DNA of 64,000 bases from Acinetobacter sp. CFCC 10889 (GCF_003268395.1 NZ_LQXQ01000004.1:1-64000), one strand, 5' to 3'. Counted from the first letter of the stretch, positions 11,160 to 22,047 are shown. Notes: generated by a model from the letters alone, not told the origin. Numbers and translations are program-made.

Positions 11160-11972
11160 TTACGCTCCAAATAATCTAGCTAACCAACCTTTAGGCTTCA
11201 CCGTAATATGTCGATATGGACGATCTTCACCAAGGAAACGTGCAACTAAGTCATCGTAAGCTTGTCCCGCACTTGCTTCTGTATATAGAATAACAGGTTT
11301 ACCTTCATTCGATGCTTGTAACACGCTTGGACACTCAGGAATCACACCGAGTGTTGGAATGCGTAAAATATCTTTAGAAATATCGTCAATCGTCAACATT
11401 TCTTGTTTATCCGCACGTTCTGGGTTGAAACGTGTGATACATAAATGCTTACGTACACGTCCTTCGTTATTTTCGATTTTCTTGGTTTTGCTGTCTAGCA
11501 TTCCAATGATACGGTCAGAATCTCGAACTGAAGAAATTTCTGGATTTGTCACAATAATAGCTTCATCAGCATGATACATTGCTAAGATTGCACCACGTTC
11601 GATGCCCGCAGGTGAGTCACAAATAATATAATCAAACTCTTGTGAAAGCTCATCCATAACACGTGCAACACCTTCATCTGTTAAGGCATCTTTATCACGG
11701 GTTTGTGAAGCAGGTAAAATATAAAGATTTTCAATGTCTTTATCACGAATTAAAGCTTGTTGTAAACGTGCTTCATTATTTAAAACATTGACGAAGTCAT
11801 AAACGACACGGCGTTCACAACCCATGATTAAGTCTAAGTTTCGTAGACCGACATCAAAATCAATAACAACAGTTTTATGACCACGAAGGGCTAGTCCTGT
11901 TGCAAAAGATGCACTTGTTGTAGTTTTACCTACGCCACCTTTGCCTGATGTAACGACAACAATTTTGGCCAC
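11160..11972 (-). CDS. minD: Septum site-determining ATPase MinD
   Basis: 270 residues. MinD is a membrane-bound ATPase that recruits MinC to block FtsZ rings at the poles. It has the deviant Walker A GKGGVGKT at residues 10-17, the switch DFDVGLRNLDL, and a C-terminal amphipathic membrane helix (GWLARLFGA). The start is taken as the GTG at 11972, with AGGAG 8 nt upstream; this gives the family's usual VAKIVVVTSGKGG beginning, while the ATG at 11996 would add eight unusual residues. CCCCT/AGGGG forms a small hairpin in the minC-minD gap (about 12001-12015). Confidence 0.95.
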   Translation of the reverse strand: MAKIVVVTSGKGGVGKTTTSASFATGLALRGHKTVVIDFDVGLRNLDLIMGCERRVVYDFVNVLNNEARLQQALIRDKDIENLYILPASQTRDKDALTDEGVARVMDELSQEFDYIICDSPAGIERGAILAMYHADEAIIVTNPEISSVRDSDRIIGMLDSKTKKIENNEGRVRKHLCITRFNPERADKQEMLTIDDISKDILRIPTLGVIPECPSVLQASNEGKPVILYTEASAGQAYDDLVARFLGEDRPYRHITVKPKGWLARLFGA

Positions 11973-12041
11973 CGAATCCACTCCTGTTATGGTCATTCAT
12001 CCCCTTTGTGAGGGGCGTTTATTATGGTGTTAATTTATACA

Positions 12042-12773
12042 TTAAAATTGCAGAACTGAAAACTCAAGTTCTTGTTGCTCATTCAAGTAAATATGTACTG
12101 ACTTTTTAATGAATTCCATTGGAATATCGTCTGCCACACAATATGTACCTGCAATAGAAACCAATTCAGCTTCCAAGGAATGACAAAAAATTCTTGCCGC
12201 AGTATTTCCGCCTGCACCTGCGATGACTCTACCACGAACACTGCCATAAATATGTATATTTCCCGAAGCAATCACTTCAGAACCACTATTTATCCCTGCA
12301 TTCAAAATGATGTCACCATGGTCTTGTACTAAACACTGTCCAGTCCGCAAAATTTCGTCATGATAAGACGTAATATGACCTGTCGTAGTGTGTTGTTGTG
12401 TAAGCTTGGAAGAAGCATCTAGGTTGTGATCTGCATTTGAATCTGTTGCCGATGCTGCAACTACCTGTTCTTTCGTTGCTTTAATCCGTTGCAAAGGTCG
12501 ATCAGAAGGTAGGATCGGAAATTGGATAGCTTGAGCTTGTTCGCTTAAAATCCCATCAATTACACCCATTGGTTGTAAATCTAGGCTAATTAAAAGCTGA
12601 ATCAGTGCAATGAGTTCTTGTTCAACTGTACTGTCGATAATCACTAAAGCCCCTTGATAAGAGGTTTCTGTCATCATTGCGCTAAGTTGCTGGCGGATAG
12701 CATCATGGTCATTTGTATCAAAGGTTAATCGGGTAAAATTAACCATTCTGCCTGTAATCCGTATATCAGCCAT
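12042..12773 (-). CDS. minC: Septum formation inhibitor MinC
   Basis: 243 residues. MinC blocks FtsZ assembly away from midcell. The N-terminal domain (about 1-105) is followed by a variable linker rich in Ser, Thr, His and Asp, and then by the beta-helix C-terminal domain ([46 protein letters not shown]) that binds MinD. It is the first gene of the min operon; the operon promoter should lie in the 140 bases upstream (12774-12913). Confidence 0.93.
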   Translation of the reverse strand: MADIRITGRMVNFTRLTFDTNDHDAIRQQLSAMMTETSYQGALVIIDSTVEQELIALIQLLISLDLQPMGVIDGILSEQAQAIQFPILPSDRPLQRIKATKEQVVAASATDSNADHNLDASSKLTQQHTTTGHITSYHDEILRTGQCLVQDHGDIILNAGINSGSEVIASGNIHIYGSVRGRVIAGAGGNTAARIFCHSLEAELVSIAGTYCVADDIPMEFIKKSVHIYLNEQQELEFSVLQF

Positions 12774-12913
12774 AACTATTCCTTAAAGGCTTATCACCTG
12801 AAAATTATAAATAAAGTCAAACTGTAAAAACTGCTCAAATGCTAGAACAAATTCACTGAATTCTCTAGCATAGATACAAATATTTGCATTGATTTGTTCA
12901 ATCTTTGAATCAC

Positions 12914-13963
12914 TTAATCATTGGCTTGGTCATATTTTTCAAGTTCAATCTGCCATTGTTTAATTTTTACTTGTTTACGCACAGAAGCTAAGCTTTCATA
13001 GACTGCTGATTCGACCAATTGTTCTAAGGCTTTATTTTCAATATTTAGATGACTGACTTTTTCAGAAATGAGCGTATAAATTTGATTTGGTTGTGCATGC
13101 GAGCCTGCGGTTAGTGGATCAATTAAACCATTGGTAATATTCTCACCCAAACGTTGACCAATATTTTGGATTTGATTTTCAATCATACTACCTGCGATAG
13201 GAATCAATCTAAGTAGTTGGGTCAGTTGTGGTGTATCTTCAATGGCTTGTTTCACGATTTGACCAACATTGTCCGCAATTAAACGTTGTTGTGCTTTGAG
13301 CTCTGTTGCAAGTGCATCTTGTAAAATTTCTGCTAAAACTTGTGCAAACATTTCTCGGTGATGATCGACCAAATCATGAATAATTTTTTTATGACTTGAA
13401 CTGGTATCTAGTTCATATTTGATGCCATCAATTACAGAGACTACAACACGGTCAGACAATTCCTCCATGACCACACGATAATAGAATAGGACTATTTTCA
13501 TGATATTGTCAGGAATGACTTTATAACCTAACTCATGTAAACGATAAGCAATGATTCCCGCACGAATCAAACGTAAGAAACGTAAGTAAGGAATAATCGC
13601 TAAAACTTCATACCAATGAATAAAAGGAAAGAAGAACCAGCGGTGATGATGTTTATAAATAATCGCAATGATCCAACGAACAGCGAGTTCAGCCACTAAA
13701 AATAAAATAAACCAACCTTCAGTTTTGATCACCAATGGATGCAAATCAGAGCGATAAAAAGCCAATACTTCAGGTAGATGAATCTCATTAAAAAATAATT
13801 GCCCAAAACTACTCATTAAAAATAAGTTAGCGCATAGACAAAACAGGTTGAAGACAATGATGCCCATCATGAAAATGTCATACACTAAAAATAGTTTCCA
13901 ACCCAAGGTATTGTGATTCTCTGGGCGGATACTTTTTTGCTTCACTGTAGCCTGTTCTGTCAT
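12914..13963 (-). CDS. Inner-membrane protein with voltage-sensor-like segments, function unknown
   Basis: 349 residues. The N-terminal part carries three to four hydrophobic helices (about 25-55, 78-100, 108-125), the last followed by YLRFLRLIRAGIIAYRL, where Arg recurs every third or fourth position as in an S4 voltage-sensor helix. No pore-selectivity signature such as TVGYG is visible, so a complete K+ channel is unlikely. The C-terminal two thirds is soluble, helical and Gln-rich. I do not recognise a named family. It lies upstream of the min operon on the same strand and 27 bases after the acyltransferase stop, so it is probably co-transcribed with that gene. Confidence 0.6.
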   Translation of the reverse strand: MTEQATVKQKSIRPENHNTLGWKLFLVYDIFMMGIIVFNLFCLCANLFLMSSFGQLFFNEIHLPEVLAFYRSDLHPLVIKTEGWFILFLVAELAVRWIIAIIYKHHHRWFFFPFIHWYEVLAIIPYLRFLRLIRAGIIAYRLHELGYKVIPDNIMKIVLFYYRVVMEELSDRVVVSVIDGIKYELDTSSSHKKIIHDLVDHHREMFAQVLAEILQDALATELKAQQRLIADNVGQIVKQAIEDTPQLTQLLRLIPIAGSMIENQIQNIGQRLGENITNGLIDPLTAGSHAQPNQIYTLISEKVSHLNIENKALEQLVESAVYESLASVRKQVKIKQWQIELEKYDQAND

Positions 13964-13990
13964 AACAATCCTTATTTTCTTTATGCTATT

Positions 13991-14908
13991 TTAGTTTTGA
14001 TATTGTTGTTTCATGGTTGTGATGAGCTGATCTTTGTCTTGCCATAACTCATCAACCCAATGCTGAAATTTGGCACGATATTCAGCATCTTCTTCATAAT
14101 CTCCACCAAGCACCCATGCTGGAATCTCAATTTTACGAAGATTAACTGCAATACGAGGTACTTCACCTAACCAAAATTCACCATAGCCTGGTGCACCATT
14201 AGGATAGACAATAGTCATATCAACCAAAGCATCAATTTCATATCCTAAAATATTCAAAGCTAATGCCAAACCACCTGCTTTAGGTTTAAGTAAATTTTGA
14301 TAAGGCGATTGTTGCTGCTGATGTTTTTCCGAAGTAAAACGGGTACCTTCTAAGTAATTTAATAAGGTAAAGGGTTGGCTAAGAAGTTGCTCACAGGCTT
14401 TACGTGCTTCATCTAGATCTTGATGTTTTAAAGCTGGATTTTTTTCGATTTGTGCTTTGCTATGGCGTTTCATCATCGGGAAGCCTAAAATTTTAAAGGC
14501 TTGCCCAACAAAAGGAATAAAAATAAGTTCCCATTTCGTAAAGAAACGGGTGAGTGGCATACGGGTTAAACCAAAATATTGATTTACAGTGGTATCGACC
14601 CAACTCTGATGGTTACACGTCATCAGATAGCGACCCTGCATACTCAGTTTTAGATCATCATCAACTGAAATATCCCATTGAGTCTCTGGTAATATGTGAT
14701 CAATTAACCAATTATTCACGCTTAACCAACTGTTGGTAATTTGAATATTGGTTTCATCCACCTTTTTAGATTTTTTAAATAATTTGGTCAAACCTAATGC
14801 AAGTACAGGTGGTCCATGAAAAAAAGTACTTCCTGTAATCACAGAACTGACAGTGAAGCCTTTGCTTATTTTTTTTAAAAAAGGTTGTTTCTGTTGTTGA
14901 GATGACAT
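13991..14908 (-). CDS. 1-acyl-sn-glycerol-3-phosphate acyltransferase-like (YihG type)
   Basis: 305 residues. It carries the PlsC-family HX4D catalytic motif in CNHQSWVD (near residues 98-105), with FPMMKRHSK and YLEGTRFTSE as the downstream acceptor-binding block, and GALALALN-like and IVYPNGAPG segments after it. Length and a basic N-terminus fit YihG-type inner-membrane lysophosphatidate acyltransferases, which set membrane phospholipid acyl chains. The exact acyl donor and acceptor are inferred. It is upstream of, and close to, the voltage-sensor-like gene. Confidence 0.8.
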   Translation of the reverse strand: MSSQQQKQPFLKKISKGFTVSSVITGSTFFHGPPVLALGLTKLFKKSKKVDETNIQITNSWLSVNNWLIDHILPETQWDISVDDDLKLSMQGRYLMTCNHQSWVDTTVNQYFGLTRMPLTRFFTKWELIFIPFVGQAFKILGFPMMKRHSKAQIEKNPALKHQDLDEARKACEQLLSQPFTLLNYLEGTRFTSEKHQQQQSPYQNLLKPKAGGLALALNILGYEIDALVDMTIVYPNGAPGYGEFWLGEVPRIAVNLRKIEIPAWVLGGDYEEDAEYRAKFQHWVDELWQDKDQLITTMKQQYQN

Positions 14909-15152
14909 AGAAAAGTCCTAGAAAAGAGTTTTATTTGTACATGGTCGCTTTTAAATATAGTCGTTGTTCGGGTAATTAAAAAGTCTGATTGCTAAACTAT
15001 GTATAAATTATGATGAACATCACTGCAAATACTCAGTTATTTATTTCAAAATGTAACGATTTGGGTTATTTTTAACAAAATGTCAATGGTTTAAGCGCAT
15101 AATTTAAATCATTATTTCATTCATAGAAAAACACCAACCTTGGAGGCATGTA

Positions 15153-15785
15153 ATGCGTGCACTTGTAATTTCAGCTGTAGTAGGGGCTTTGGCACTGTCT
15201 GGTTGCCAAAACATGGAATATGATAAAGCTGCAATTGGTACTGGCTTAGGCGCGTTAATCGGCGCTGGTATTGCTTATTCAAATGCTGATAAAGACAAAA
15301 TGGGTCAAGCGGCTGCAATTGGTGCAGTTGTTGGTGCTGGTGCTGGTGCACTTCTTGACCAAAAAGAAAAACGTTTACGCCAAGAACTTGCAGGTACGGG
15401 TGTTGATGTAAACCGTAATCCAGATGGTTCGATCAACATGGTGATGCCAAGCGTAACGTTTGCTTCAAGTTCTGCAACGATTCAACCACGTTTCCAAACA
15501 GCATTAAATGATGTTGCACGTGTATTGGCTGAAGGTGGTACAGCAGGTAAATTAGCACTTGTGATTCATGGTCATACAGATAATACAGGTAATGATGGTA
15601 TCAATATTCCATTGTCACAAAACCGTGCTGGTGCAGTATTGAACTATCTTGCTGGTCAAGGGATTTCAGCTTCTCGTATGACTGCAAAAGGTTATGGTTC
15701 AACTTCTCCAATCGCAGATAATTCAACACCAGCAGGTCGTGAACAAAACCGCCGTGTAGAAATTACTGTTTACGAAACTAAATAA
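15153..15785 (+). CDS. OmpA-family lipoprotein with glycine-zipper segment
   Basis: 210 residues. The signal peptide ends in the lipobox LSGC (lipidated Cys near residue 18). A glycine-zipper region (GTGLGALIGAGIAY and AAIGAVVGAGAGALL) spans about 28-65. The C-terminal OmpA domain has the peptidoglycan-binding pattern HGHTDNTG...LSQNRAGAVLNYL...NRRVEITV, including the Asp and Arg that hold diaminopimelate. It should tether the outer membrane to the cell wall (YiaD-like). TTGGAGG precedes the ATG. A clean UUCG terminator follows. The 244-base upstream gap holds no other gene. Confidence 0.9.
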   Translation: MRALVISAVVGALALSGCQNMEYDKAAIGTGLGALIGAGIAYSNADKDKMGQAAAIGAVVGAGAGALLDQKEKRLRQELAGTGVDVNRNPDGSINMVMPSVTFASSSATIQPRFQTALNDVARVLAEGGTAGKLALVIHGHTDNTGNDGINIPLSQNRAGAVLNYLAGQGISASRMTAKGYGSTSPIADNSTPAGREQNRRVEITVYETK

Positions 15786-15807
15786 TTTAGTTTTTAAATA
15801 GATTTGG

Positions 15808-15831
15808 AAAACCACCTTCGGGTGGTTTTTT
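15808..15831 (+). terminator. Rho-independent terminator with TTCG tetraloop
   Basis: AAACCACC/GGTGGTTT closes a TTCG loop and is followed by T-rich sequence. It ends the OmpA-like lipoprotein transcript. Confidence 0.92.
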
Positions 15832-15923
15832 ATTTGTTAAAAAGCTTGGAAATTGTCATGAAAAATTAGGCAAGACTTGTTTTGATGACTATAATCGAGC
15901 TCGAAATTTTGAGAGGACGCGCC

Positions 15924-17963
15924 ATGTCAAAAGCAAGCCAATTGAACGACAAGCAACTTGAAGCCATGAAATATACTCAAGGACCCTTGTTAGTGCTTGC
16001 AGGGGCAGGTTCAGGCAAAACTTCAGTGATTACCCGTAAAATTGCATATTTAGTACAACAGTGCGGTATTCCTGCACATCGTATTACGGCGATGACATTT
16101 ACCAATAAAGCTGCACGTGAAATGAAAGAGCGTGTGGGTAAATTGTTGGGTAAAGAAGAAGGTAAGGGGCTATCAGTTTCGACTTTCCATACGTTTGGAC
16201 TAAATTTATTACGTTTAGAACTTAAAAATACCCCATTAAAAAATAACTTTTCGATTTTAGATGCAGATGACTGTAAACGCATTTTGATGGATTTGATGCA
16301 TCGTGATAATTTATCAGGTGCAGAAAGTAAAGATTTAATCGCCAAAGCCATGAAGAAAATTTCGGATTGGAAAAACGATCTAATTCTTCCTGAGCAAGCA
16401 CATAACACTTGCGAAACCACCGAAGATGTACAATTTGCGCATTTATATCAACTCTATGAGCGTAATTTGCGTGCTTATAATGCAGTAGATTTTGATGATT
16501 TGATTGTTATGCCGACACGCCTTTTACAGGATAATGCAGAAGTTCGTGATCGTTGGCAAAATCGTGTTCGTTATTTATTGGTCGATGAATATCAAGATAC
16601 CAATACAGCACAGTATATTTTAGTAAAATTACTGGTAGGGGTGATGGGACAATTCACTGCGGTAGGTGATGATGACCAATCCATTTACGCATGGCGTGGT
16701 GCAAAGCCTGAAAATATGGCATTGCTCAAAGAAGATTTCCATAATTTAAAAGTCATTAAACTTGAACAAAACTATCGTTCAACCAGTCGTATTTTAAAAG
16801 CAGCGAACCATGTGATTGATAACAATCCGCATATTTTTGACAAAAAATTGTGGAGTGATAAAGGTCACGGTGAAGTCATTCGAATTATTACTTGTCGTAA
16901 TGATGATGATGAGTCTGAGCGTGTAGTCAAAGATTTATTGACTCATAAACTTATGAATGGGAAAAATTGGAAAGATTACGCCGTATTGTATCGTGGTAAC
17001 TTCCAAGCCCGTGTTTTAGAAACACAGCTTCGTCAAATGCAGATTCCTTATAAACTTTCAGGTGGTCAGTCATTCTTCGCTCGTGCTGAAATCAAAGACA
17101 TCATGAGTTATTTGCGTGTCATCATTAATCCAGAAGATGACAGTGCATTTTTACGCATTATTAATACGCCAAAGCGTGCGATTGGACCAGTGACACTTGA
17201 AAAGCTTGGATTATTTGCACAAGAAAATCATTTATCACTTTTAGCAGCAGCAAGTGATCAACGTCTGACGATGGTCATGCCGAAAAAGGCAACAACACAA
17301 TTGGCTGAATTTTCAGGTTTTATTGAAGATTTTACCCGTGAATTGTTGGATGATGATGAGCCTGTGCCGAAGATTCGTCAGATGATGATGGAAGCGGGCT
17401 ATATTGATTATTTAAAAGAAACGGCTGCAACACCAGCACAGGAAAAAACTAAACTCGATAATGTGGAAATGTTGTATAGCAGTATCCAGAGTTTGATTAA
17501 CCGTGCGGAAGATGTAGATGAAAAAAATATTGAAAGTGTGATTCGTAAAATGGTGTTACTCGATATGCTTGAGCAACAACAGGAAGAAGAAGACACGGAT
17601 AAAGTCAATTTACTCACGCTACATGCTTCAAAAGGTTTGGAGTTTCCATTCGTTTATATCATGGGCTTAGAGGAAGAGTTGCTGCCACACAAAAACTCGA
17701 TTGCAGCTGAAACGATTGAGGAAGAACGTCGTTTGATGTATGTAGGGATTACCCGTGCGCAACAAGGTTTGACTTTGACTTTAGCTGAGCAACGTAAAAA
17801 TGGTGGTCAGATGAAGCAAATGACGCCAAGTCGTTTCTTAGATGAATTGCCACAAGATGAGTTGGATTGGCTAGGGCGTAAGAAAAAGCTAGCGGAAAAT
17901 GTCGATCCAAAACAGCAAGCACAACATTATCTGCAAAATTTAAAAGCGTTATTAAAACGTTAA
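15924..17963 (+). CDS. rep: ATP-dependent DNA helicase Rep
   Basis: 679 residues. A superfamily 1A 3'-5' helicase that helps forks through protein barriers and restart. Walker A GAGSGKTS is near residue 27, motif Ia TFTNKAAREMKER near 55, Walker B DEYQDT near 220, motif III GDDDQSIYAWRGA near 248, motif IV EQNYRST near 285, and motif V/VI HASKGLEFP...EEERRLMYVGITRAQ after 565. The start is at 15924 with AGAGGA upstream; an earlier ATG at 15882 would add residues not typical of Rep. UvrD is the alternative, but the length and N-terminus favour Rep. Confidence 0.92.
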   Translation: MSKASQLNDKQLEAMKYTQGPLLVLAGAGSGKTSVITRKIAYLVQQCGIPAHRITAMTFTNKAAREMKERVGKLLGKEEGKGLSVSTFHTFGLNLLRLELKNTPLKNNFSILDADDCKRILMDLMHRDNLSGAESKDLIAKAMKKISDWKNDLILPEQAHNTCETTEDVQFAHLYQLYERNLRAYNAVDFDDLIVMPTRLLQDNAEVRDRWQNRVRYLLVDEYQDTNTAQYILVKLLVGVMGQFTAVGDDDQSIYAWRGAKPENMALLKEDFHNLKVIKLEQNYRSTSRILKAANHVIDNNPHIFDKKLWSDKGHGEVIRIITCRNDDDESERVVKDLLTHKLMNGKNWKDYAVLYRGNFQARVLETQLRQMQIPYKLSGGQSFFARAEIKDIMSYLRVIINPEDDSAFLRIINTPKRAIGPVTLEKLGLFAQENHLSLLAAASDQRLTMVMPKKATTQLAEFSGFIEDFTRELLDDDEPVPKIRQMMMEAGYIDYLKETAATPAQEKTKLDNVEMLYSSIQSLINRAEDVDEKNIESVIRKMVLLDMLEQQQEEEDTDKVNLLTLHASKGLEFPFVYIMGLEEELLPHKNSIAAETIEEERRLMYVGITRAQQGLTLTLAEQRKNGGQMKQMTPSRFLDELPQDELDWLGRKKKLAENVDPKQQAQHYLQNLKALLKR

Positions 17964-17985
17964 TTTACGATTTTATATTTATTTT

Positions 17986-18024
17986 AAAATCTCTCTGTGC
18001 TTTTTAGAGACCAGAGAGATTTTT
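17986..18024 (+). terminator. Rho-independent terminator of rep
   Basis: AAAATCTCTCTG pairs with CAGAGAGATTTT (12 bp) across a 14-nt loop, with a T-run at the end. Confidence 0.85.
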
Positions 18025-18056
18025 AGTTTTCATTGTGTTTAATACAGGATTTTAAT

Positions 18057-18509
18057 ATGAAAGTTCAAGTAAAAGTGCTGGATTCACGTCTTGGTCAAGA
18101 ATGGCCAATGCCAACCTATGCAACCCCAGGTTCAGCGGGTTTAGATCTTCGTGCATGCATTGATGAAGCAACACAAATTGAACCAGGTCAAACTGTTTTG
18201 GTGAAAACAGGTTTAGCAATTTATATCCAAGATCCAAGTTTTGCAGGTTTGGTTTTACCTCGTTCAGGCTTAGGGCATAAGCATGGTATTGTTTTGGGTA
18301 ATTTAGTGGGTTTAATTGATTCAGACTATCAAGGTGAACTGATGGTGTCCGTGTGGAATCGTGGACAAACAACATTTACGTTAGAGCCAGGTGAGCGTTT
18401 AGCACAATATATTCTTGTACCTGTGGTACAAGCTGAGTTTGATCTTGTAAATGATTTTGAAGCAACTGAACGTGGTGCGGGTGGCTTTGGGCATACTGGC
18501 AAAAATTAA
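18057..18509 (+). CDS. dut: Deoxyuridine 5'-triphosphate nucleotidohydrolase
   Basis: 150 residues; splits dUTP to dUMP and pyrophosphate, keeping uracil out of DNA and feeding dTMP synthesis. The five trimeric dUTPase motifs are present: [37 protein letters not shown] and [12 protein letters not shown]. The ATG at 18057 gives the usual length; an earlier start would add eight residues. It is followed by a perfect terminator, then algC and argB, the same order as in Pseudomonas. Confidence 0.95.
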   Translation: MKVQVKVLDSRLGQEWPMPTYATPGSAGLDLRACIDEATQIEPGQTVLVKTGLAIYIQDPSFAGLVLPRSGLGHKHGIVLGNLVGLIDSDYQGELMVSVWNRGQTTFTLEPGERLAQYILVPVVQAEFDLVNDFEATERGAGGFGHTGKN

Positions 18510-18534
18510 TCTACTTTTGTATTAATTTCTTATC

Positions 18535-18559
18535 AAAAAGCCTGTAATTCAGGCTTTTT
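18535..18559 (+). terminator. Rho-independent terminator of dut
   Basis: AAAAAGCCTG and CAGGCTTTTT form a perfect 10-bp stem around TAATT. It separates dut from algC, so algC has its own promoter. Confidence 0.92.
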
Positions 18560-18725
18560 GTCGTTTTTTTCTAGCTTTGTAACCAAAAGTATATTTAAAA
18601 TATGTCTTATATTTGCCTATAATAGTTATATAAACAATTTTAAATAACTTTGATTTTGTCCTAATTATAAAAAGATGACTCTATATTAGTTATCTAAAGG
18701 GAGGAAATCATTAGAAGTATTGCTT

Positions 18726-20153
18726 ATGATAAATTCTTTAGAATTTCCTCATCATATTTTTCGTGCATATGATATTCGTGGAAAAGTCGAGTTATTAACC
18801 TCTGAGTTGATTTACTGTGTTGCGCAAGCCTTAGTAAAACAATATCAACAGCAGCAACAAGATCACATCGTGATCGGTTATGATGCACGTTTGACGAGCC
18901 CAATTTTTGCCAAAATTATCGAAAATGTATTTTTACAGCATCATTTTAAAGTGATTTCGATTGGATGCTGTGCTTCACCACAAATGTATTTTGCTGCAAG
19001 AAAAGCCCATGGCAATGGTATCATTGTGACAGCTAGCCATAATCCTAAAACCGACAACGGCATTAAGTGGATTATCAATGCAGAGCCACCAAGTCCTGAA
19101 ATGATTCAATCTGTTGGACAGGAAGCTGAGCGTTTATTGGAACAACAAAAATTAACGATCACAGCGCCTCAAGTAAAACATGAAATCAAAACTGAGTTTT
19201 GTACAGCCTATCAAGCTGCAATTTTACATGATATTTATCTAAAACGTCCGCTGAAAGTCGTGATTGATGGTTTGAATGGTTCGGCAGGTTTTTGTTCACA
19301 ACTTATTTTAAAAAAATTGGGCTGTGAAGTGATTGCTTTACGTTGCAATGCTGATGGTAATTTCCCTGATCATGCACCTGATCCATCTCAAGCAACACAT
19401 TTAGAATTATTACGACAGAATATTTTAAACCACCAAGCTGATCTTGGCATTGCACTGGATGGTGATGGCGATCGTGTGGTGATTTTAGATGAAAATGCCC
19501 ATATTATTTCTGCGGATCGTTTGATGGCATTGTTTGCACAGATTTGTTTAGCTGCTAATCCACATCGTGAGATAGTTTTTGATGTGAAATGTTCTTCTAT
19601 GGTGCGTGAAACCATTGAGAAAATGGGCGGTAAAGCCACCATGATTCGCACAGGTAGTAGTTTTTTGCGTAAATATTTAACCCAGTCCAAAGGTCAGGCG
19701 GTCTTTGGTGGTGAATATGCAGGACATTATGTGTTTAATGATGGGCGTGGTTTGGGCTATGATGATGGTTTATATGCTGCCTTGCGTGTCATGGAATATT
19801 TATGTGAATTGCCACAGGAAATGACATTATCTCAAGTTTTAGAGGCATATCCTGAGCGTTGTTATACCGAAGATACCTATATCAGTACTCACAGTACAAA
19901 TCCCAAAAAAGTACTCAGTGAAATTGAGCATTTGAGCACAGGCTATGGTGCAGAATTAATAAAAATAGATGGGATTCGACTTGATTTTGATCATGGATTT
20001 GGCATCATTCGAGCATCGAACACAGGTGAGTTTTTTACAGTACGTTTTGATGCCGACAATCCATCGCGTTTAGATGAAATTCGACAAACATTTGCGTCCA
20101 TGTTGCATGATCATTATCCTATGATTGCTCAAGACATTTTGAAAGCTCATTAA
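18726..20153 (+). CDS. algC: Phosphomannomutase/phosphoglucomutase
   Basis: 475 residues. Interconverts hexose 6- and 1-phosphates, supplying GDP-mannose and UDP-glucose precursors for lipopolysaccharide, capsule or exopolysaccharide. The phosphoserine loop is TASHNPKTDNGIKW near residues 101-114, the metal loop DGDGDR near 243, the sugar-binding GEYAGH near 329, and a phosphate-binding loop RASNTGEFF lies near the C-terminus. The start is uncertain: ATG 18726 (GAAG 8 nt upstream) or TTG 18720, which sits behind a GGGAGG. The argB gene follows after 27 bases, so the two are probably one transcript. Confidence 0.9.
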   Translation: MINSLEFPHHIFRAYDIRGKVELLTSELIYCVAQALVKQYQQQQQDHIVIGYDARLTSPIFAKIIENVFLQHHFKVISIGCCASPQMYFAARKAHGNGIIVTASHNPKTDNGIKWIINAEPPSPEMIQSVGQEAERLLEQQKLTITAPQVKHEIKTEFCTAYQAAILHDIYLKRPLKVVIDGLNGSAGFCSQLILKKLGCEVIALRCNADGNFPDHAPDPSQATHLELLRQNILNHQADLGIALDGDGDRVVILDENAHIISADRLMALFAQICLAANPHREIVFDVKCSSMVRETIEKMGGKATMIRTGSSFLRKYLTQSKGQAVFGGEYAGHYVFNDGRGLGYDDGLYAALRVMEYLCELPQEMTLSQVLEAYPERCYTEDTYISTHSTNPKKVLSEIEHLSTGYGAELIKIDGIRLDFDHGFGIIRASNTGEFFTVRFDADNPSRLDEIRQTFASMLHDHYPMIAQDILKAH

Positions 20154-21083
<930 letters not shown>

Positions 21084-21103
21084 CTTATAGTTTAAATTGA
21101 TGA

Positions 21104-21130
21104 AAAATGTCAGCTTTATGCTGACATTTT
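21104..21130 (+). terminator. Rho-independent terminator of argB
   Basis: AAAATGTCAGC and GCTGACATTTT form a perfect 11-bp stem around TTTAT. Confidence 0.92.
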
Positions 21131-21212
21131 AGATATTAATTACTGAACTTCATTTATCTATGAAAACTTAAAAGATTAAAATCATTTAGTTGTATTTTTA
21201 AAACTTAATAAA

Positions 21213-21231
21213 TATAATGATTCTCATTATC
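21213..21231. promoter_or_regulatory. Candidate Fur box
   Basis: TATAATGATTCTCATTATC matches 16 of 19 positions of the classic Fur box GATAATGATAATCATTATC and is palindromic around its centre. It lies 37 bases before the start of the DUF4198 gene, where a promoter would be, so iron-bound Fur (encoded at 26760-27197) probably represses that gene. Confidence 0.75.
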
Positions 21232-21267
21232 TATATCAATTATCTTTTTATTTCTAATGAGCGTGTT

Positions 21268-21885
21268 ATGATGAAAAAATTAAGCTTATTTACACTTAGC
21301 TTATGCAGTGTTATGTCTGTACAAGCACATATGTTGTGGTTAGAACGTGGTGCAGATCAAAAAACTAAAGCATATTTTGGTGAATATAGTGAGAATGTTA
21401 CGGAATCACAGCAAGGTCCACTCAAATCATTTAATACAGCTAAAGCAATTCAAGAACAAAAAGAAATTGCTGCAACTGTAAATGATCAATATCTGATATA
21501 TGCCACGAAAGGTATAGCAGATGTTCGAGTGAGCAATGACTTAGTACATGGTGACATGTTGGCACAGTTTCGTGCTAAGGCTGGGCGTAACTCAACACAA
21601 GCTGTTGCAGAATTAGAGCTTGTGCCTATTGCGGCGAGCAGTAATACTTTTACAGTAATTTTTCAAGACAAACCCCTTGCAAAGCAAGAGGTTACAATTT
21701 TTGCACCAAATCGTTGGAGTAAAACATATTACAGTAATGAACAAGGACAAATTACTGTTGAAACACCTTGGAAAGGTCAATACGTAATAGAAGCTGGTAA
21801 ATCGGTAGAACAAGCTGGTGAATATGATAAAAAAGCTTATAAAAACCGTTATGTTGTCGCAACATTAAGCTTTGAAGTAAAATAA
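21268..21885 (+). CDS. Secreted DUF4198-type protein, probably iron-regulated
   Basis: 205 residues with a signal peptide (KLSLFTLSLCSVMSVQA, cleaved before HMLW). The mature part starts with HMLWLERG, typical of DUF4198 periplasmic proteins, a family often next to metal-uptake genes; a conserved His right after the cleavage site could bind metal. Two beta-rich segments follow, the last with NRWSKTYYSNEQGQITVETPWKGQY. I start at 21268 because the longer frame from 21217 would begin inside the Fur box. No TonB receptor or transporter lies beside it. Metal binding is inferred. Confidence 0.7.
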   Translation: MMKKLSLFTLSLCSVMSVQAHMLWLERGADQKTKAYFGEYSENVTESQQGPLKSFNTAKAIQEQKEIAATVNDQYLIYATKGIADVRVSNDLVHGDMLAQFRAKAGRNSTQAVAELELVPIAASSNTFTVIFQDKPLAKQEVTIFAPNRWSKTYYSNEQGQITVETPWKGQYVIEAGKSVEQAGEYDKKAYKNRYVVATLSFEVK

Positions 21886-21903
21886 TTTAAAATTAAAAAA
21901 TTG

Positions 21904-21957
21904 GGTGATGTATCTAAAGCAATACGATCAAACAGTAGATACTTTATATACATCACC
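21904..21957 (+). repeat. Long-looped inverted repeat downstream of the DUF4198 gene
   Basis: GGTGATGTAT and ATACATCACC form a 10-bp perfect stem enclosing 34 bases. No T-run follows. It may act as a transcript end, but this is not shown. Confidence 0.5.
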
Positions 21958-22047
21958 ATTGAGCAATATTTTAAATGTTCATAAAATAGTCATTTCTTTG
22001 TCATTTAGATTCTCTAGTGTGATGAAAAGCACAAGGAGTTCTAAATT

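Noticed and set aside
15977..16420. Minus-strand frame of 147 residues inside rep
   Set aside because: It is antisense to conserved helicase motifs I-IV and has no ribosome site.
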